A stretch of DNA of 28,855 nucleotides from Acd1 sp049973945 (lineage in GTDB: Archaea > Thermoproteota > Thermoprotei_A > Sulfolobales > Sulfolobaceae), in contig JBMFJH010000021.1 in the NCBI GenBank assembly GCA_049973945.1, positions 1-28,855 on the forward strand, read 5' to 3'. The first letter of the stretch is position 1. Every line of letters starts with the position of its first letter. The notes below the pieces were generated by a model. The model was not told where the DNA came from. It searched no databases and saw nothing but the letters and a program-made list of their open reading frames with translations. The position numbers and the translations under genes are program-made. Below are positions 8,559 to 15,319 of the stretch, in pieces.

Positions 8559-9403
8559 GAGTCGCCCTCGTCGTCGACCTCGTGAGGGTCGAGGAGAAGC
8601 TAATAATTAAGGCACTGGAGGACAGGAAGATCCCCTACGACATAATCAACGTCTCCCAAGACCCCCTACCCTTCAACAGGGCCCTCAGCAGGTACAACGT
8701 CGCGATCATTAGGCCAGTAAGCATGTACAGGGCCCTGTACTCTTCGGCCGTGCTGGAAGGCGTCGGAGTCCACACCATAAACTCTGCTGACGCCATCAGC
8801 GTGTGCGGCGACAAGATCCTGACCTACTCGAAGCTGTTCAACGCAGGGATCCCCATCCCCGAGTCGATAATCGCTATGTCCCCTGAGGCCGCGATGAAGG
8901 CCTACGAGCAGAGGGGCTACCCGCTCATTGACAAACCCCCTATTGGCAGTTGGGGGAGGTTGGTCTCCCTCATAAGGGACGACTTCGAGGGGAAAACAAT
9001 AGTGGAGCACAGGGAGATGATGGGGAACTCTGCCCTCAAGATCCACATAGTCCAGGAGTACATCCAATACAAGAACAGGGACATCAGGTGCATAGTCATA
9101 GGGAACGAGCTGTTGGGCTGTTACGCCAGGAACATACCCCCCAACGAGTGGAGGGCTAACGTGGCACTCGGCGGAACACCCTCGCCGCTAGAGGTAGACG
9201 AGGGGTTGAGGAAGATAGCCACTGAGGCGGCTAAGACCGTTGGCGGGGAGTTCGTATCCATAGACGTCCTCGAGCACCCCTCGAGGGGCTACGTCATAAA
9301 CGAGCTCAACGACGTCCCCGAGTTCAAGGGCTTCATGGCGGCCACAGGGATTAACGTCGCAGAAAAACTAGTGGACTACATAATTCAGAACTACTCGAAG
9401 TAG
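8555..9403 (+). CDS. argX: Glutamate-LysW ligase ArgX (LysX/RimK-like ATP-grasp enzyme)
   Basis: This 282-residue ATP-grasp protein belongs to the LysX/ArgX group of RimK-like ligases. ArgX attaches glutamate to the C-terminal glutamate of the carrier protein LysW, protecting the amino group so that ornithine can be made on the carrier. LysX does the same with aminoadipate for lysine. Visible motifs are the central INSADAISVCGDKILTYS region, DKPPIGSWGRLVS (ATP-binding loop) and the C-terminal INELNDVPEFKGF, typical of this group. ATG 8555 overlaps the carB stop as ATGA. Location behind argGH and carAB favours ArgX over LysX. No lysW or other carrier-pathway genes are in the window. Confidence 0.85.
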   Translation: MRVALVVDLVRVEEKLIIKALEDRKIPYDIINVSQDPLPFNRALSRYNVAIIRPVSMYRALYSSAVLEGVGVHTINSADAISVCGDKILTYSKLFNAGIPIPESIIAMSPEAAMKAYEQRGYPLIDKPPIGSWGRLVSLIRDDFEGKTIVEHREMMGNSALKIHIVQEYIQYKNRDIRCIVIGNELLGCYARNIPPNEWRANVALGGTPSPLEVDEGLRKIATEAAKTVGGEFVSIDVLEHPSRGYVINELNDVPEFKGFMAATGINVAEKLVDYIIQNYSK

Positions 9404-9404
9404 C

Positions 9405-10001
9405 TCACCTGCTTACCTCCGCTACGAAGAGGTCGTGGTGGGTCTCCTCGAGCATTTTCCTCATGTAATCTATTTTCTGCCTCAGGTTTGGCACTAACGC
9501 CTTGGGGTACTCCAGCTCCCAAAGGACGTTGTACACTTCCTCCATTAATTGGTAAGTCCTCTCGGCCTCTTCCCTCTGCCCCTTCCTAAGGAGCTCAAGC
9601 ACCCTCCTCCTCATCTCCCCGACAGCATCTGCCAACCCCAGGAGGTAGTGCTGCTCTGGGACTCCCAGCTCTTCTGGAGAAGGCAACGGCAGGTCGAAGT
9701 AGACGGAGAGGACTACGGCGGCCTCGCTCACCTCTTGGTAAGCCGTCCCCACGTCCCCGTAAAGCAAGTCAGGGAAGGCCTTAACCCTCTGGTTCATCTC
9801 CTCCAGCTTGGCCTTAGCCGTCTCGAACCTCTTCAAGGCCTCTTCCTTCCTCCCCTTGTGGGAGAGCGAGATCGTTTCGCCAGAATACCTGATAACCTCC
9901 CTCGAGATGAGGAGCAAGTCCTCCCTGCTCTGGAACCTCTGCTCCAGCTTGGGCAACATGGCCTGAACGTAACGCCTCAGATCCTCGGCCAGACCCGGCA
10001 T
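9405..10001 (-). CDS. Translin family protein
   Basis: This is a 198-residue all-helical protein. Its C-terminal segment (NLRQKIDYMRKMLEETHHDL) is the translin/TRAX signature, and its N-terminal part has the usual heptad-rich helix (FQSREDLLLISREVIRYSG). Eukaryotic translin binds single-stranded nucleic acid and forms the C3PO nuclease with TRAX. Archaeal homologues have been reported to form similar octameric shells with RNase activity. Whether this one is catalytic cannot be settled by eye. Its stop lies one base after that of argX, and it is divergent from the dehydrogenase at 10033. ATG 10001 is 26 nt from its TATA box, so the transcript is likely leaderless. Confidence 0.82.
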   Translation of the reverse strand: MPGLAEDLRRYVQAMLPKLEQRFQSREDLLLISREVIRYSGETISLSHKGRKEEALKRFETAKAKLEEMNQRVKAFPDLLYGDVGTAYQEVSEAAVVLSVYFDLPLPSPEELGVPEQHYLLGLADAVGEMRRRVLELLRKGQREEAERTYQLMEEVYNVLWELEYPKALVPNLRQKIDYMRKMLEETHHDLFVAEVSR

Positions 10002-10032
10002 GGCTTAAAATGGTTCTAATTAGTTTAAATCG
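10002..10032. promoter_or_regulatory. Interlocked divergent promoter, translin versus dehydrogenase
   Basis: Only 31 bp separate the two start codons. The plus-strand TATA (CTTAAAAT, 10004-10011) is centred 25 nt before GTG 10033. The minus-strand TATA (ATTTAAA, reading 10030-10024) is centred 26 nt before ATG 10001. Each TATA box therefore lies beside the start site of the opposite gene, so both preinitiation complexes could hardly assemble together. Confidence 0.65.
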
Positions 10033-11001
10033 GTGGCTCCCTTGAGGGACGTCAGGAAGGTCGCCGTTGTGGGCGCAGGAGTGATAGGGGCAGGATGGAC
10101 CGCGTTGCTCGCAGTCAAGGGCATCGACGTGGTTTTTTACACTGAGAAGAAAGAAACTTTGGACAAGGGGATGGAGAAGGTCAAGTCCTACCTCACCGTG
10201 CTCTATGAGAACAAGCTCGTGGACTCCCAGCCGGAGGCTTACCTCAAGAGGATAACCGCTACCACAGACCTCTCCCAGGTAACGGGCAAGGACGTGGACT
10301 TCGTGCTCGAGGCGATAATCGAGGACTACGACGCGAAGAAGAAGCTCTTCGGCGAGCTCGACGAGAAGATGCCCTCCGATGTCATTCTTGCCTCCAGCAC
10401 TTCCGGCCTGCTGATGACGGAGATCCAGAAGGCAATGAAGAGGCACCCCGAGAGGGGAGTCATTGCCCACCCGTGGAACCCGCCCCACTTGCTGCCTTTA
10501 GTTGAAGTCGTCCCAGGCGAGAAGACGAGCCAGGAAGTGCTCCACGCGACCAAGGAGTTCATGGAGAAGAAGCTGGACAGGGTAGTCGTAGTGTTAAAGA
10601 AGGAAGTCCCTGGCTTCATAGGGAACAGGCTCGCCTTCGCGTTGTTCAGGGAAGCAGTGCACCTAGTAGACTCAGGAGTGGCGACGGTCGAGGACATAGA
10701 CAAGGTCATGACGGCGGCCATCGGCCTGAGGTGGGCCTTCATGGGGCCTTTCCTGACCTACCACCTGGGCGGAGGAGAGGGAGGGCTGGAGTACTTCTTC
10801 TCGAGGGGCTTCGGCTGGGGAGCTAACGAGTGGATGCACGACTTGGCCAAGTGGGACAAGTTCCCCTACAGCGGCGTCAAGAAGGCTGTCGAGCAGATGA
10901 AGGACTACAGTTTCATTAAAGGCAAGACCTTCCAGGAGCTCTCCAAGTGGAGGGATCAGCAACTAATCAACGTCATCAAGCTCCTCAGAGGGAAGGTCTG
11001 A
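10033..11001 (+). CDS. 3-hydroxyacyl-CoA dehydrogenase family protein, lambda-crystallin-like
   Basis: An NAD-dependent dehydrogenase of 322 residues. The N-terminal Rossmann fold carries GAGVIGAG (14-21). The catalytic dyad of the family is visible as His146 in AHPWNPPH and Glu158 in PLVEVV. A helical C-terminal domain follows, starting at PGFIGNRLA and containing GLRWAFMGPFLTYHLGG. That segment recalls the L-gulonate dehydrogenase/lambda-crystallin and carnitine dehydrogenase branch rather than the fused crotonase-dehydrogenase of the 3HP/4HB cycle. The substrate is uncertain: a 3-hydroxyacyl-CoA or a small 3-hydroxy acid. A small Cys-rich gene follows 12 bp downstream and may be co-transcribed. 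Confidence 0.85.
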   Translation: MAPLRDVRKVAVVGAGVIGAGWTALLAVKGIDVVFYTEKKETLDKGMEKVKSYLTVLYENKLVDSQPEAYLKRITATTDLSQVTGKDVDFVLEAIIEDYDAKKKLFGELDEKMPSDVILASSTSGLLMTEIQKAMKRHPERGVIAHPWNPPHLLPLVEVVPGEKTSQEVLHATKEFMEKKLDRVVVVLKKEVPGFIGNRLAFALFREAVHLVDSGVATVEDIDKVMTAAIGLRWAFMGPFLTYHLGGGEGGLEYFFSRGFGWGANEWMHDLAKWDKFPYSGVKKAVEQMKDYSFIKGKTFQELSKWRDQQLINVIKLLRGKV

Positions 11002-11013
11002 GGGAAGGTAAAG

Positions 11014-11199
11014 ATGGAGTGTTTTTTCGTCGAGCAGGACAGGAAGTGCGTCGAGATTTGCGGCAGGGTGGTTTGTGACGAGCAAACAGTCAACGATTAC
11101 GTAAGCCTGTGCGAGCCCTGCGCCAAGGGCGACAAGTCGAAGTGCCTCGAGCTCTACAGGAGGTACGGCTGCCAGAGCGTCACAGGCTGGTGGATCTAG
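11014..11199 (+). CDS. Small cysteine-rich protein, unrecognised
   Basis: A 61-residue protein with eight cysteines (positions 3, 12, 16, 21, 33, 36, 44, 53). Cys33-Pro-x-Cys36 is in a CEPC motif, and much of the rest is charged. There is no signal peptide or membrane segment, which suggests metal or Fe-S binding in the cytoplasm rather than disulfides, but this is inference. It follows the dehydrogenase by 12 bp with a weak GGAAGGT site before ATG 11014, so it is probably in the same transcript. Its TAG interlocks with the stop of the convergent VIT1-like gene, a four-base overlap. Confidence 0.7.
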   Translation: MECFFVEQDRKCVEICGRVVCDEQTVNDYVSLCEPCAKGDKSKCLELYRRYGCQSVTGWWI

Positions 11200-11735
11200 G
11201 GGGGCCTGAGGAAGTAGGCTAGGACGGCCGTTATAACCCCCGCTCCGACCATTATCGCAATTGATTTCAGCCTCTCCTTTACCTCTCCCTCGTACATGAA
11301 ACCCAGCGAGGCGACCGCGGCCAGGCCAGTTACGGCGGAGTAAACTAAGTTCTGCGTTAGGAGGTAAACGAAGACCACCGAAAGGCCGATCAGGGGAGAA
11401 AGGGCGTGTATGAGTGCCGAAATCCAGACCGTGTACCTTGCGGCCCTTTCATATATCGTGCCCTTGAGAGGCCTAAGCATGTGCCTTTCTAACCCTTTCA
11501 GCTCCAGTTCCTTCTCCCTGCTCTCCGCAACTATCGTGTTCCAGAACGAGGCCGCGCTAACTCCGGCGATTCCTGAGAGGGCCGAGTGGAAGACTATGTC
11601 GGGGTTCCCTATCACTCCCAAGGTTATGACGAGGGAGAGCCCCACGATTAAGCCGTCGAAGGCCCCGAGCACAGTGTAACGCCTGAAGTCGTCCTTGTCC
11701 TCACGCCAGGCTAATTTCAGGGCCTCCCAGGACAA
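11196..11735 (-). CDS. VIT1/CCC1-like membrane protein (putative iron/manganese transporter)
   Basis: From TTG 11735 this is a 179-residue integral membrane protein. The opening DFRRYTVLGAFDGLIVGLSLV is the first membrane segment of the VIT1/CCC1 family, with the characteristic DG pair. A second segment (ALSGIAGVSAASFWNTIVAE) is followed by the charged cytoplasmic linker ESREKELELKGLERH. Three further hydrophobic segments end at the C-terminus. Family members move Fe2+ or Mn2+ out of the cytosol. The open frame runs back to 11873, but that extension crosses the TATA box (11765-11770), so TTG 11735 is the best start. It is divergent from the secreted-protein gene. Confidence 0.75.
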   Translation of the reverse strand: MSWEALKLAWREDKDDFRRYTVLGAFDGLIVGLSLVITLGVIGNPDIVFHSALSGIAGVSAASFWNTIVAESREKELELKGLERHMLRPLKGTIYERAARYTVWISALIHALSPLIGLSVVFVYLLTQNLVYSAVTGLAAVASLGFMYEGEVKERLKSIAIMVGAGVITAVLAYFLRPP

Positions 11736-11764
11736 AGTCGAGTAATTGTAATCCGCTTCGCGAC

Positions 11765-11806
11765 TATTTAACGGTTGAGTCAAGGCTCTTGACAACCTTT
11801 TAATAC
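11765..11806. promoter_or_regulatory. Back-to-back promoters, VIT1-like gene and secreted-protein gene
   Basis: On the minus strand TAAATA (11770-11765) lies about 33 nt before TTG 11735. On the plus strand TTTAATACT (11798-11806) is centred about 29 nt before ATG 11830. The boxes are about 30 bp apart, so the two genes could be transcribed independently. Confidence 0.5.
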
Positions 11807-11829
11807 TCGTCCCGAATCCATGAGCGGTC

Positions 11830-12242
11830 ATGAAGAAGAGCCTCGTGCTGGCCCTCATGGGGCTTGTCCTCATCCTGACGTTGGCGGGAGTTTACGTGGC
11901 CCACGAGGGCTACAAGACCACATCACGGTCACTCAGCTGAGCGCCCAGCAGAAGGACGGCTACTACGTGCTCTACGTGAAGGAGGTAGTAAACTACGGCT
12001 GGTTCGGCGGAGAACAGCCCTTGTCCGACGCCCCAGTTTGGCTCTACGTTGGTACAGCGAGCAACCACACTTTCTACGCGATGAACTTCACGAACGCCAG
12101 CGGAGTCGCTACCTTCTACGTGAAGCCCGGGACTTATTACGTGCTGTTCAACACATTTAAGATGGGTTACCAAGTACAGGTCGACGGGAACGTACTGGTG
12201 ACCCTGAACGTGGCTTACCTCGACAAGAGGTTCGTCCCGTGA
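11830..12242 (+). CDS. Secreted or membrane-anchored small beta-sandwich protein, frame interrupted near 11915-11930
   Basis: ATG 11830, 29 nt after a TATA box, opens a frame with a textbook signal peptide or anchor (MKKSLVLALMGLVLILTLAG), but it meets TGA shortly after GYKTTSRSLS. The sensible continuation is in the -1 frame from about 11925: HITVTQLSAQQ, then DAPVWLYVG, an NASGVATFYVKPGTYYV repeat-like strand pair, and the end at TGA 12240-12242. This second part resembles an Ig/transthyretin-like or carboxypeptidase-regulatory-like fold, which is often extracellular. The reconstructed length is about 137 residues. The break could be a missing base in the sequence, a true mutation or -1 slippage. 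The -1 frame upstream of the join lacks any signal peptide. Function unknown. Confidence 0.6.
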
Positions 12243-12289
12243 TGTGAACGGGAGTACACCTGAGAAGTGATGAGGTGGTCCTTCGCTGA
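12239..12289 (+). ncRNA. Candidate C/D box guide sRNA
   Basis: The elements occur in canonical order. C box GTGATGT is at 12239-12245, followed by a 14-nt guide, then D' CTGA at 12260-12263, three bases, C' GTGATGA at 12267-12273, an exactly 12-nt guide (GGTGGTCCTTCG), and D CTGA at 12286-12289. The D'/C' and D boxes are perfect, and the C box differs only in the last base. By the N+5 rule the D guide would direct methylation of the G in CGAAG-GACCACC, and the D' guide the A in GUGUA-CUCCCG. The C box overlaps the stop codon of the upstream gene, and no TATA box precedes it, so it is probably processed from that transcript. No strong terminal stem is seen. Confidence 0.65.
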
Positions 12290-12297
12290 CGAAAGGG

Positions 12298-12305
12298 TAT
12301 TAACT
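12298..12305 (+). promoter_or_regulatory. TATA box of the adenosine-specific kinase gene
   Basis: TATTAACT is centred about 25 nt before ATG 12326, predicting a leaderless transcript. It starts nine bases after the D box of the candidate sRNA, so the two transcription units abut. Confidence 0.5.
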
Positions 12306-12325
12306 CCTTGTTCTAGATACACTTG

Positions 12326-12814
12326 ATGTCTGCGAAGATCGACGTAGTGAGGATCGAGATCCCCCAAGGTACGAACGTGATCATAGGGCAGTCCCATTTC
12401 ATAAAGACCGTCGAAGACCTCTACGAGACCTTAGCTTCCTCGAGCCCTCACCTGAAGTTCGGGATAGCCTTCTGCGAGGCCAGCGGGAAGAGGCTCATAA
12501 GGTGGGACGGGAACGACGAGGAGCTCATCAAGCTTGCCCAGAAGGCGTGCCAGTCCATTGCCGCTGGCCACGTCTTCGTTATCTACATAAAGAACGGCTA
12601 CCCCATAAACGTGCTGAACAGGATAAAGGGCGTGGAGGAAGTAGTCAGGATCTTCGCCGCCACAGCGAACCCGCTTCAGGTCTTAGTGGCCGAGACCGAC
12701 CAGGGCAGGGGAGTGATAGGGGTCGTCGACGGTCAAACGCCCTTGGACGTGGAAAAGGAGGAGGACATAAAGGAGAGGAAGGAGCTGCTCAGGAAGTTCG
12801 GCTACAAGAGGTGA
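12326..12814 (+). CDS. Adenosine-specific kinase family protein
   Basis: A 162-residue cytoplasmic protein matching the archaeal adenosine-specific kinase family along its whole length. Near-invariant segments are IEIPQGTNVIIGQSHFIKTVEDLYE, KFGIAFCEASGKRL, AGHVFVIYIKNGYPINVLN, ATANPLQVLVAETDQGRGVIGVVDG. Members have been crystallised with adenine nucleotides and are named for presumed phosphorylation of adenosine, but the physiological role is not well established. ATG 12326 is preferred over the adjacent TTG 12323 because of the 25-nt TATA spacing. An oligo-T tract follows the stop. Confidence 0.9.
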   Translation: MSAKIDVVRIEIPQGTNVIIGQSHFIKTVEDLYETLASSSPHLKFGIAFCEASGKRLIRWDGNDEELIKLAQKACQSIAAGHVFVIYIKNGYPINVLNRIKGVEEVVRIFAATANPLQVLVAETDQGRGVIGVVDGQTPLDVEKEEDIKERKELLRKFGYKR

Positions 12815-12823
12815 AGGCTCAAG

Positions 12824-12842
12824 TTTTTTCCCTTCCCTTCTC
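12824..12842 (+). terminator. Pyrimidine-rich terminator after the adenosine-specific kinase gene
   Basis: A run of six T (12824-12829) leads into a C/T-only tract ten bases after the stop at 12814. It fits archaeal T-tract termination. Confidence 0.45.
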
Positions 12843-12870
12843 CAGTCTCCCTCGGGTGTAAGTCATTTTC

Positions 12871-13242
12871 GTGAAGTACTACGAGGACGAAGAGGAAGAG
12901 GACTACGAGACCAAAGAGATACTCCTGTTCGACGTCGCCTTAGACGTCATTTCTGGGCTACTCAAGGGGACGGACTTGACCCCCTTCGACGCAATAGACG
13001 TTTACTACAGCGAGATAGAGGTAGAGGGGACTAAGGAGGAGAGGCAGGCCATCGTCCTCGACTTCATCCCCATAAGCGGGAAGAAGGACAAGGTCTACCT
13101 GGTCTACCTCAAGGACTACGACGAGAGGATGTGGGAGTCCCTTAGGAAGAAGGTAGAAGAGCTCCTCAAGGAGCTGAAGGGGTTCAACGTCTGCGACGAG
13201 GACAAGGAGTTCCTGTCGCTCTGCAGGGTTTACGAAGGTTAA
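12871..13242 (+). CDS. Acidic hypothetical protein
   Basis: A 123-residue protein I do not recognise. The N-terminus is strongly acidic (YEDEEEEDYE), followed by a helix-forming stretch (FDVALDVISGLLKG), strand-like segments (AIVLDFIPI, KVYLVYLKDY) and a helical KKVEELLKELKG before a C-terminal pair of cysteines (FNVCDEDKEFLSLC). It has no signal peptide or membrane helix, so it is probably cytoplasmic. GTG 12871 is the only reasonable start, but I see no TATA box at the usual distance, so it may depend on read-through from the kinase gene despite the T tract between them. It ends 28 bp before the radical SAM gene. Confidence 0.65.
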   Translation: MKYYEDEEEEDYETKEILLFDVALDVISGLLKGTDLTPFDAIDVYYSEIEVEGTKEERQAIVLDFIPISGKKDKVYLVYLKDYDERMWESLRKKVEELLKELKGFNVCDEDKEFLSLCRVYEG

Positions 13243-13270
13243 TTACGGAGTTCTACGAGTTTTACCTCTG

Positions 13271-14329
13271 ATGTCCAAAGAGGCAGTGCTTTACAAAAAG
13301 GAGGACAGCAAGGTCAGGTGCCTTGCCTGTGCTAGGAGGTGCCTGATAGGGGAGAGGCAGATAGGCTTCTGCGGGGTCAGGAGCGTTAGGAACGGCAAGC
13401 TCTACCTGGACGTTTACGGGAAGGTCGCCGCCATCCACGTAGACCCCATCGAGAAGAAGCCCCTCATGCACTTCTACCCCGGGAGCAAAGTCCTCTCCTT
13501 CGGCACCTTCGGCTGCAACTGGATGTGCATGTACTGCCAGAACTTCGACTTGAGCCAGAGGAGGAGGGCCGAGGGCTACGAAATTACGCCTGAGGAAATG
13601 GTAGACTTGGCGATAGCTCACGAGGCTGACGGAATAACCTACACTTACAACGAGCCCATCATCTTCGTGGAGTACGCCCACGACATCGGCGTTTTAGCAA
13701 AGAAGAAGGGGCTCTTCAACACCATGGTCACAAACGGCTACTGGACACCAGAAGCTGTGGACTACGTCAAGGACTTCCTCGACGCGGCGACCATAGACTT
13801 CAAGGGGAACGGTGAGCCCAAGTTCATGAGGCGTTACACGGGAGCATCGGGGCCGGAGCCGATTATCGAGACGGCTGAGGCACTCAAGAAGATGGGGGTT
13901 CACGTTGAGATCACGGACTTAGTCGTCCCTCAGATCGGGGACGACCTGAGCGCGGCTGAGAAGCTGCTTAAGATAATCTACGACAGGTTGGGGCCTGAGA
14001 CCCCCATACACTTCCTCAGGTTCCACCCAGACTATAAGCTGAACTACCTCCCCTGGACTCCCGTCGAAACTTTGGAGAAGCACTACGAGCTGGCGAGGAA
14101 AATGGGCTTCCAATATGTCTACCTGGGCAACGTTCCGGGACACCCCTACGAGAACACCTACTGCCCCCAGTGTAAGACGTTACTCATTAGGCGTTACGGC
14201 TTCGACATACTGGAGTACAACCTGACCGAGGACAACAGGTGCCCCAAGTGCGGTTACAAGATAAACATAAGGGGGAAGCTGTCGAAAAACGCGTTTAAGG
14301 ACAGGTTCCACCCGCTCTACATCACTTAG
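13271..14329 (+). CDS. AmmeMemoRadiSam-type radical SAM enzyme (PflA-like)
   Basis: A 352-residue radical SAM protein. The iron-sulfur cluster motif C-x3-C-x2-C is Cys82, Cys86, Cys89 in CNWMCMYCQN, followed by the TYNEP and TNGYW segments of the glycyl-radical-activase-like fold. Extra metal sites frame it: an N-terminal C-x2-C-x3-C plus Cys34 (CLACARRC, GFCG), and a C-terminal zinc-ribbon-like CPQC/CPKC pair. This layout is that of the AmmeMemoRadiSam family, usually found with AMMECR1 and MEMO proteins. Neither partner is in the window. The substrate is not established. A TATA-like TTAATTAC at about 13239-13246 overlaps the stop of the previous gene. The stop interlocks with the convergent crotonase. 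Confidence 0.87.
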   Translation: MSKEAVLYKKEDSKVRCLACARRCLIGERQIGFCGVRSVRNGKLYLDVYGKVAAIHVDPIEKKPLMHFYPGSKVLSFGTFGCNWMCMYCQNFDLSQRRRAEGYEITPEEMVDLAIAHEADGITYTYNEPIIFVEYAHDIGVLAKKKGLFNTMVTNGYWTPEAVDYVKDFLDAATIDFKGNGEPKFMRRYTGASGPEPIIETAEALKKMGVHVEITDLVVPQIGDDLSAAEKLLKIIYDRLGPETPIHFLRFHPDYKLNYLPWTPVETLEKHYELARKMGFQYVYLGNVPGHPYENTYCPQCKTLLIRRYGFDILEYNLTEDNRCPKCGYKINIRGKLSKNAFKDRFHPLYIT

Positions 14330-15099
14330 CTTCCCTTGAAGTTCGGCTCCCTCTTGCTCAGGAAGGCGTTCACTCCCTCCTTTTGGTCCTCCGTGCTGAA
14401 CACTACTCCCCAGCCCAGGCTCTCCATTTCTAGCCCTATGTCCTGGGCGGCCTCCGCGCCCTTGTTGACCATGAGCTTGATGATTGCAATTGAGACCGGC
14501 GGCTTCTTTGCGAGCTTCATGGCGAGCTCCCTCGTCGCCTTTTCCAGCTCGGAGAGGGGCACTACCTTGTTCACCAGGCCTATCCTCTCGGCCTCCTTGG
14601 CGGGGATCCTGTCGCCCGTTAACATCAGCTCCATCGCCCTTCCCTTGCCGACTACCCTCACTAGCCTCTGCGTGCCTCCGAAGCCTGGGTAGATGCCTAG
14701 GTTGATCTCGGGAAGGCCGAGCTGGGCCTCCTCAGCCGCTATCCTTATGTCGCAGGCTAATGCGATTTCTAGTCCTCCTCCCAGGGCGTAGCCGTTAATC
14801 ATCGCTATCGTGGGCTTGCTGAGCCTCTCTATGAAGTCCATCAGCTCCCTCCCCTTCTTCGCGAACTTCCAAGCGGTGTAGCCGTTGAGCTGGGTGAACT
14901 GGGTTATGTCTGCTCCAGCGCAGAACGCCTTTCCTGTGCCAGTGATGACGATGACCCTCACGTCCTGATTGTTCTCGAGGTCTGTCAGTGCCTGCCTCAG
15001 CTCGTCTACCATTTTCTCGTTTATGGCGTTGAGCCTTTCGGGCCTGTTCAGGTAGACCCAAGCTATCGGGGGTTCGAGCTTTACCTGGATCGTCTCCAT
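14326..15099 (-). CDS. Crotonase, probable 3-hydroxypropionyl-CoA dehydratase
   Basis: A 257-residue enoyl-CoA hydratase family enzyme with both catalytic glutamates, Glu111 in GGGLEIALACD and Glu131 in LPEINLGIYPGFGGTQRL, and the oxyanion-hole stretch KAFCAGADI. Segments such as AGADITQFTQL, AWKFAKKGRELMD and GWGVVFSTEDQKEGV look, from memory, very close to the Metallosphaera sedula 3-hydroxypropionyl-CoA dehydratase of the 3HP/4HB cycle. That enzyme makes acryloyl-CoA from 3-hydroxypropionyl-CoA. A general short-chain enoyl-CoA hydratase is the alternative. ATG 15099 is 26 nt after a TATA-like TTTTATTCT (minus strand, 15129-15121), so the transcript is leaderless. Confidence 0.85.
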   Translation of the reverse strand: METIQVKLEPPIAWVYLNRPERLNAINEKMVDELRQALTDLENNQDVRVIVITGTGKAFCAGADITQFTQLNGYTAWKFAKKGRELMDFIERLSKPTIAMINGYALGGGLEIALACDIRIAAEEAQLGLPEINLGIYPGFGGTQRLVRVVGKGRAMELMLTGDRIPAKEAERIGLVNKVVPLSELEKATRELAMKLAKKPPVSIAIIKLMVNKGAEAAQDIGLEMESLGWGVVFSTEDQKEGVNAFLSKREPNFKGS

Positions 15100-15120
15100 C
15101 TCGGGGAAGAGAAAGCCTCA

Positions 15121-15294
15121 GAATAAAACCTTGACGAGGTTCGAGGAGGGGATAATCTGAAATTAGTCGAGTAAAGAGCGACAATTAATCAATCAGTTGC
15201 ATATTTTTCATCATACCGATACATAATTCCCTCAGAAATAGAACTGATTGTGCGAAATTCTTTACAATACACTGCGCTGATAAAGCTTTTTAAG
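15121..15294. promoter_or_regulatory. Divergent intergenic region with two TATA boxes
   Basis: This AT-rich spacer holds the crotonase TATA (minus strand, 15129-15121) and, 160 bp away, TTTTTAAG (about 15286-15294) for the membrane protein starting at 15320. Between them a 9-bp inverted repeat, CAATCAGTT (15190-15198) and AACTGATTG (15242-15250), is spaced by 43 bases. Its significance is unclear. No gene is evident in the spacer. Confidence 0.4.
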
Positions 15295-15319
15295 ATCGGT
15301 ATTGCATGAAAGTATTACA

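Noticed and set aside
15193..15214. Half of a C/D sRNA on the minus strand (ATGATGA, 11 nt, CTGA)
   Set aside because: No second box pair at proper spacing and no terminal stem. The region is AT-rich, where chance matches are likely.
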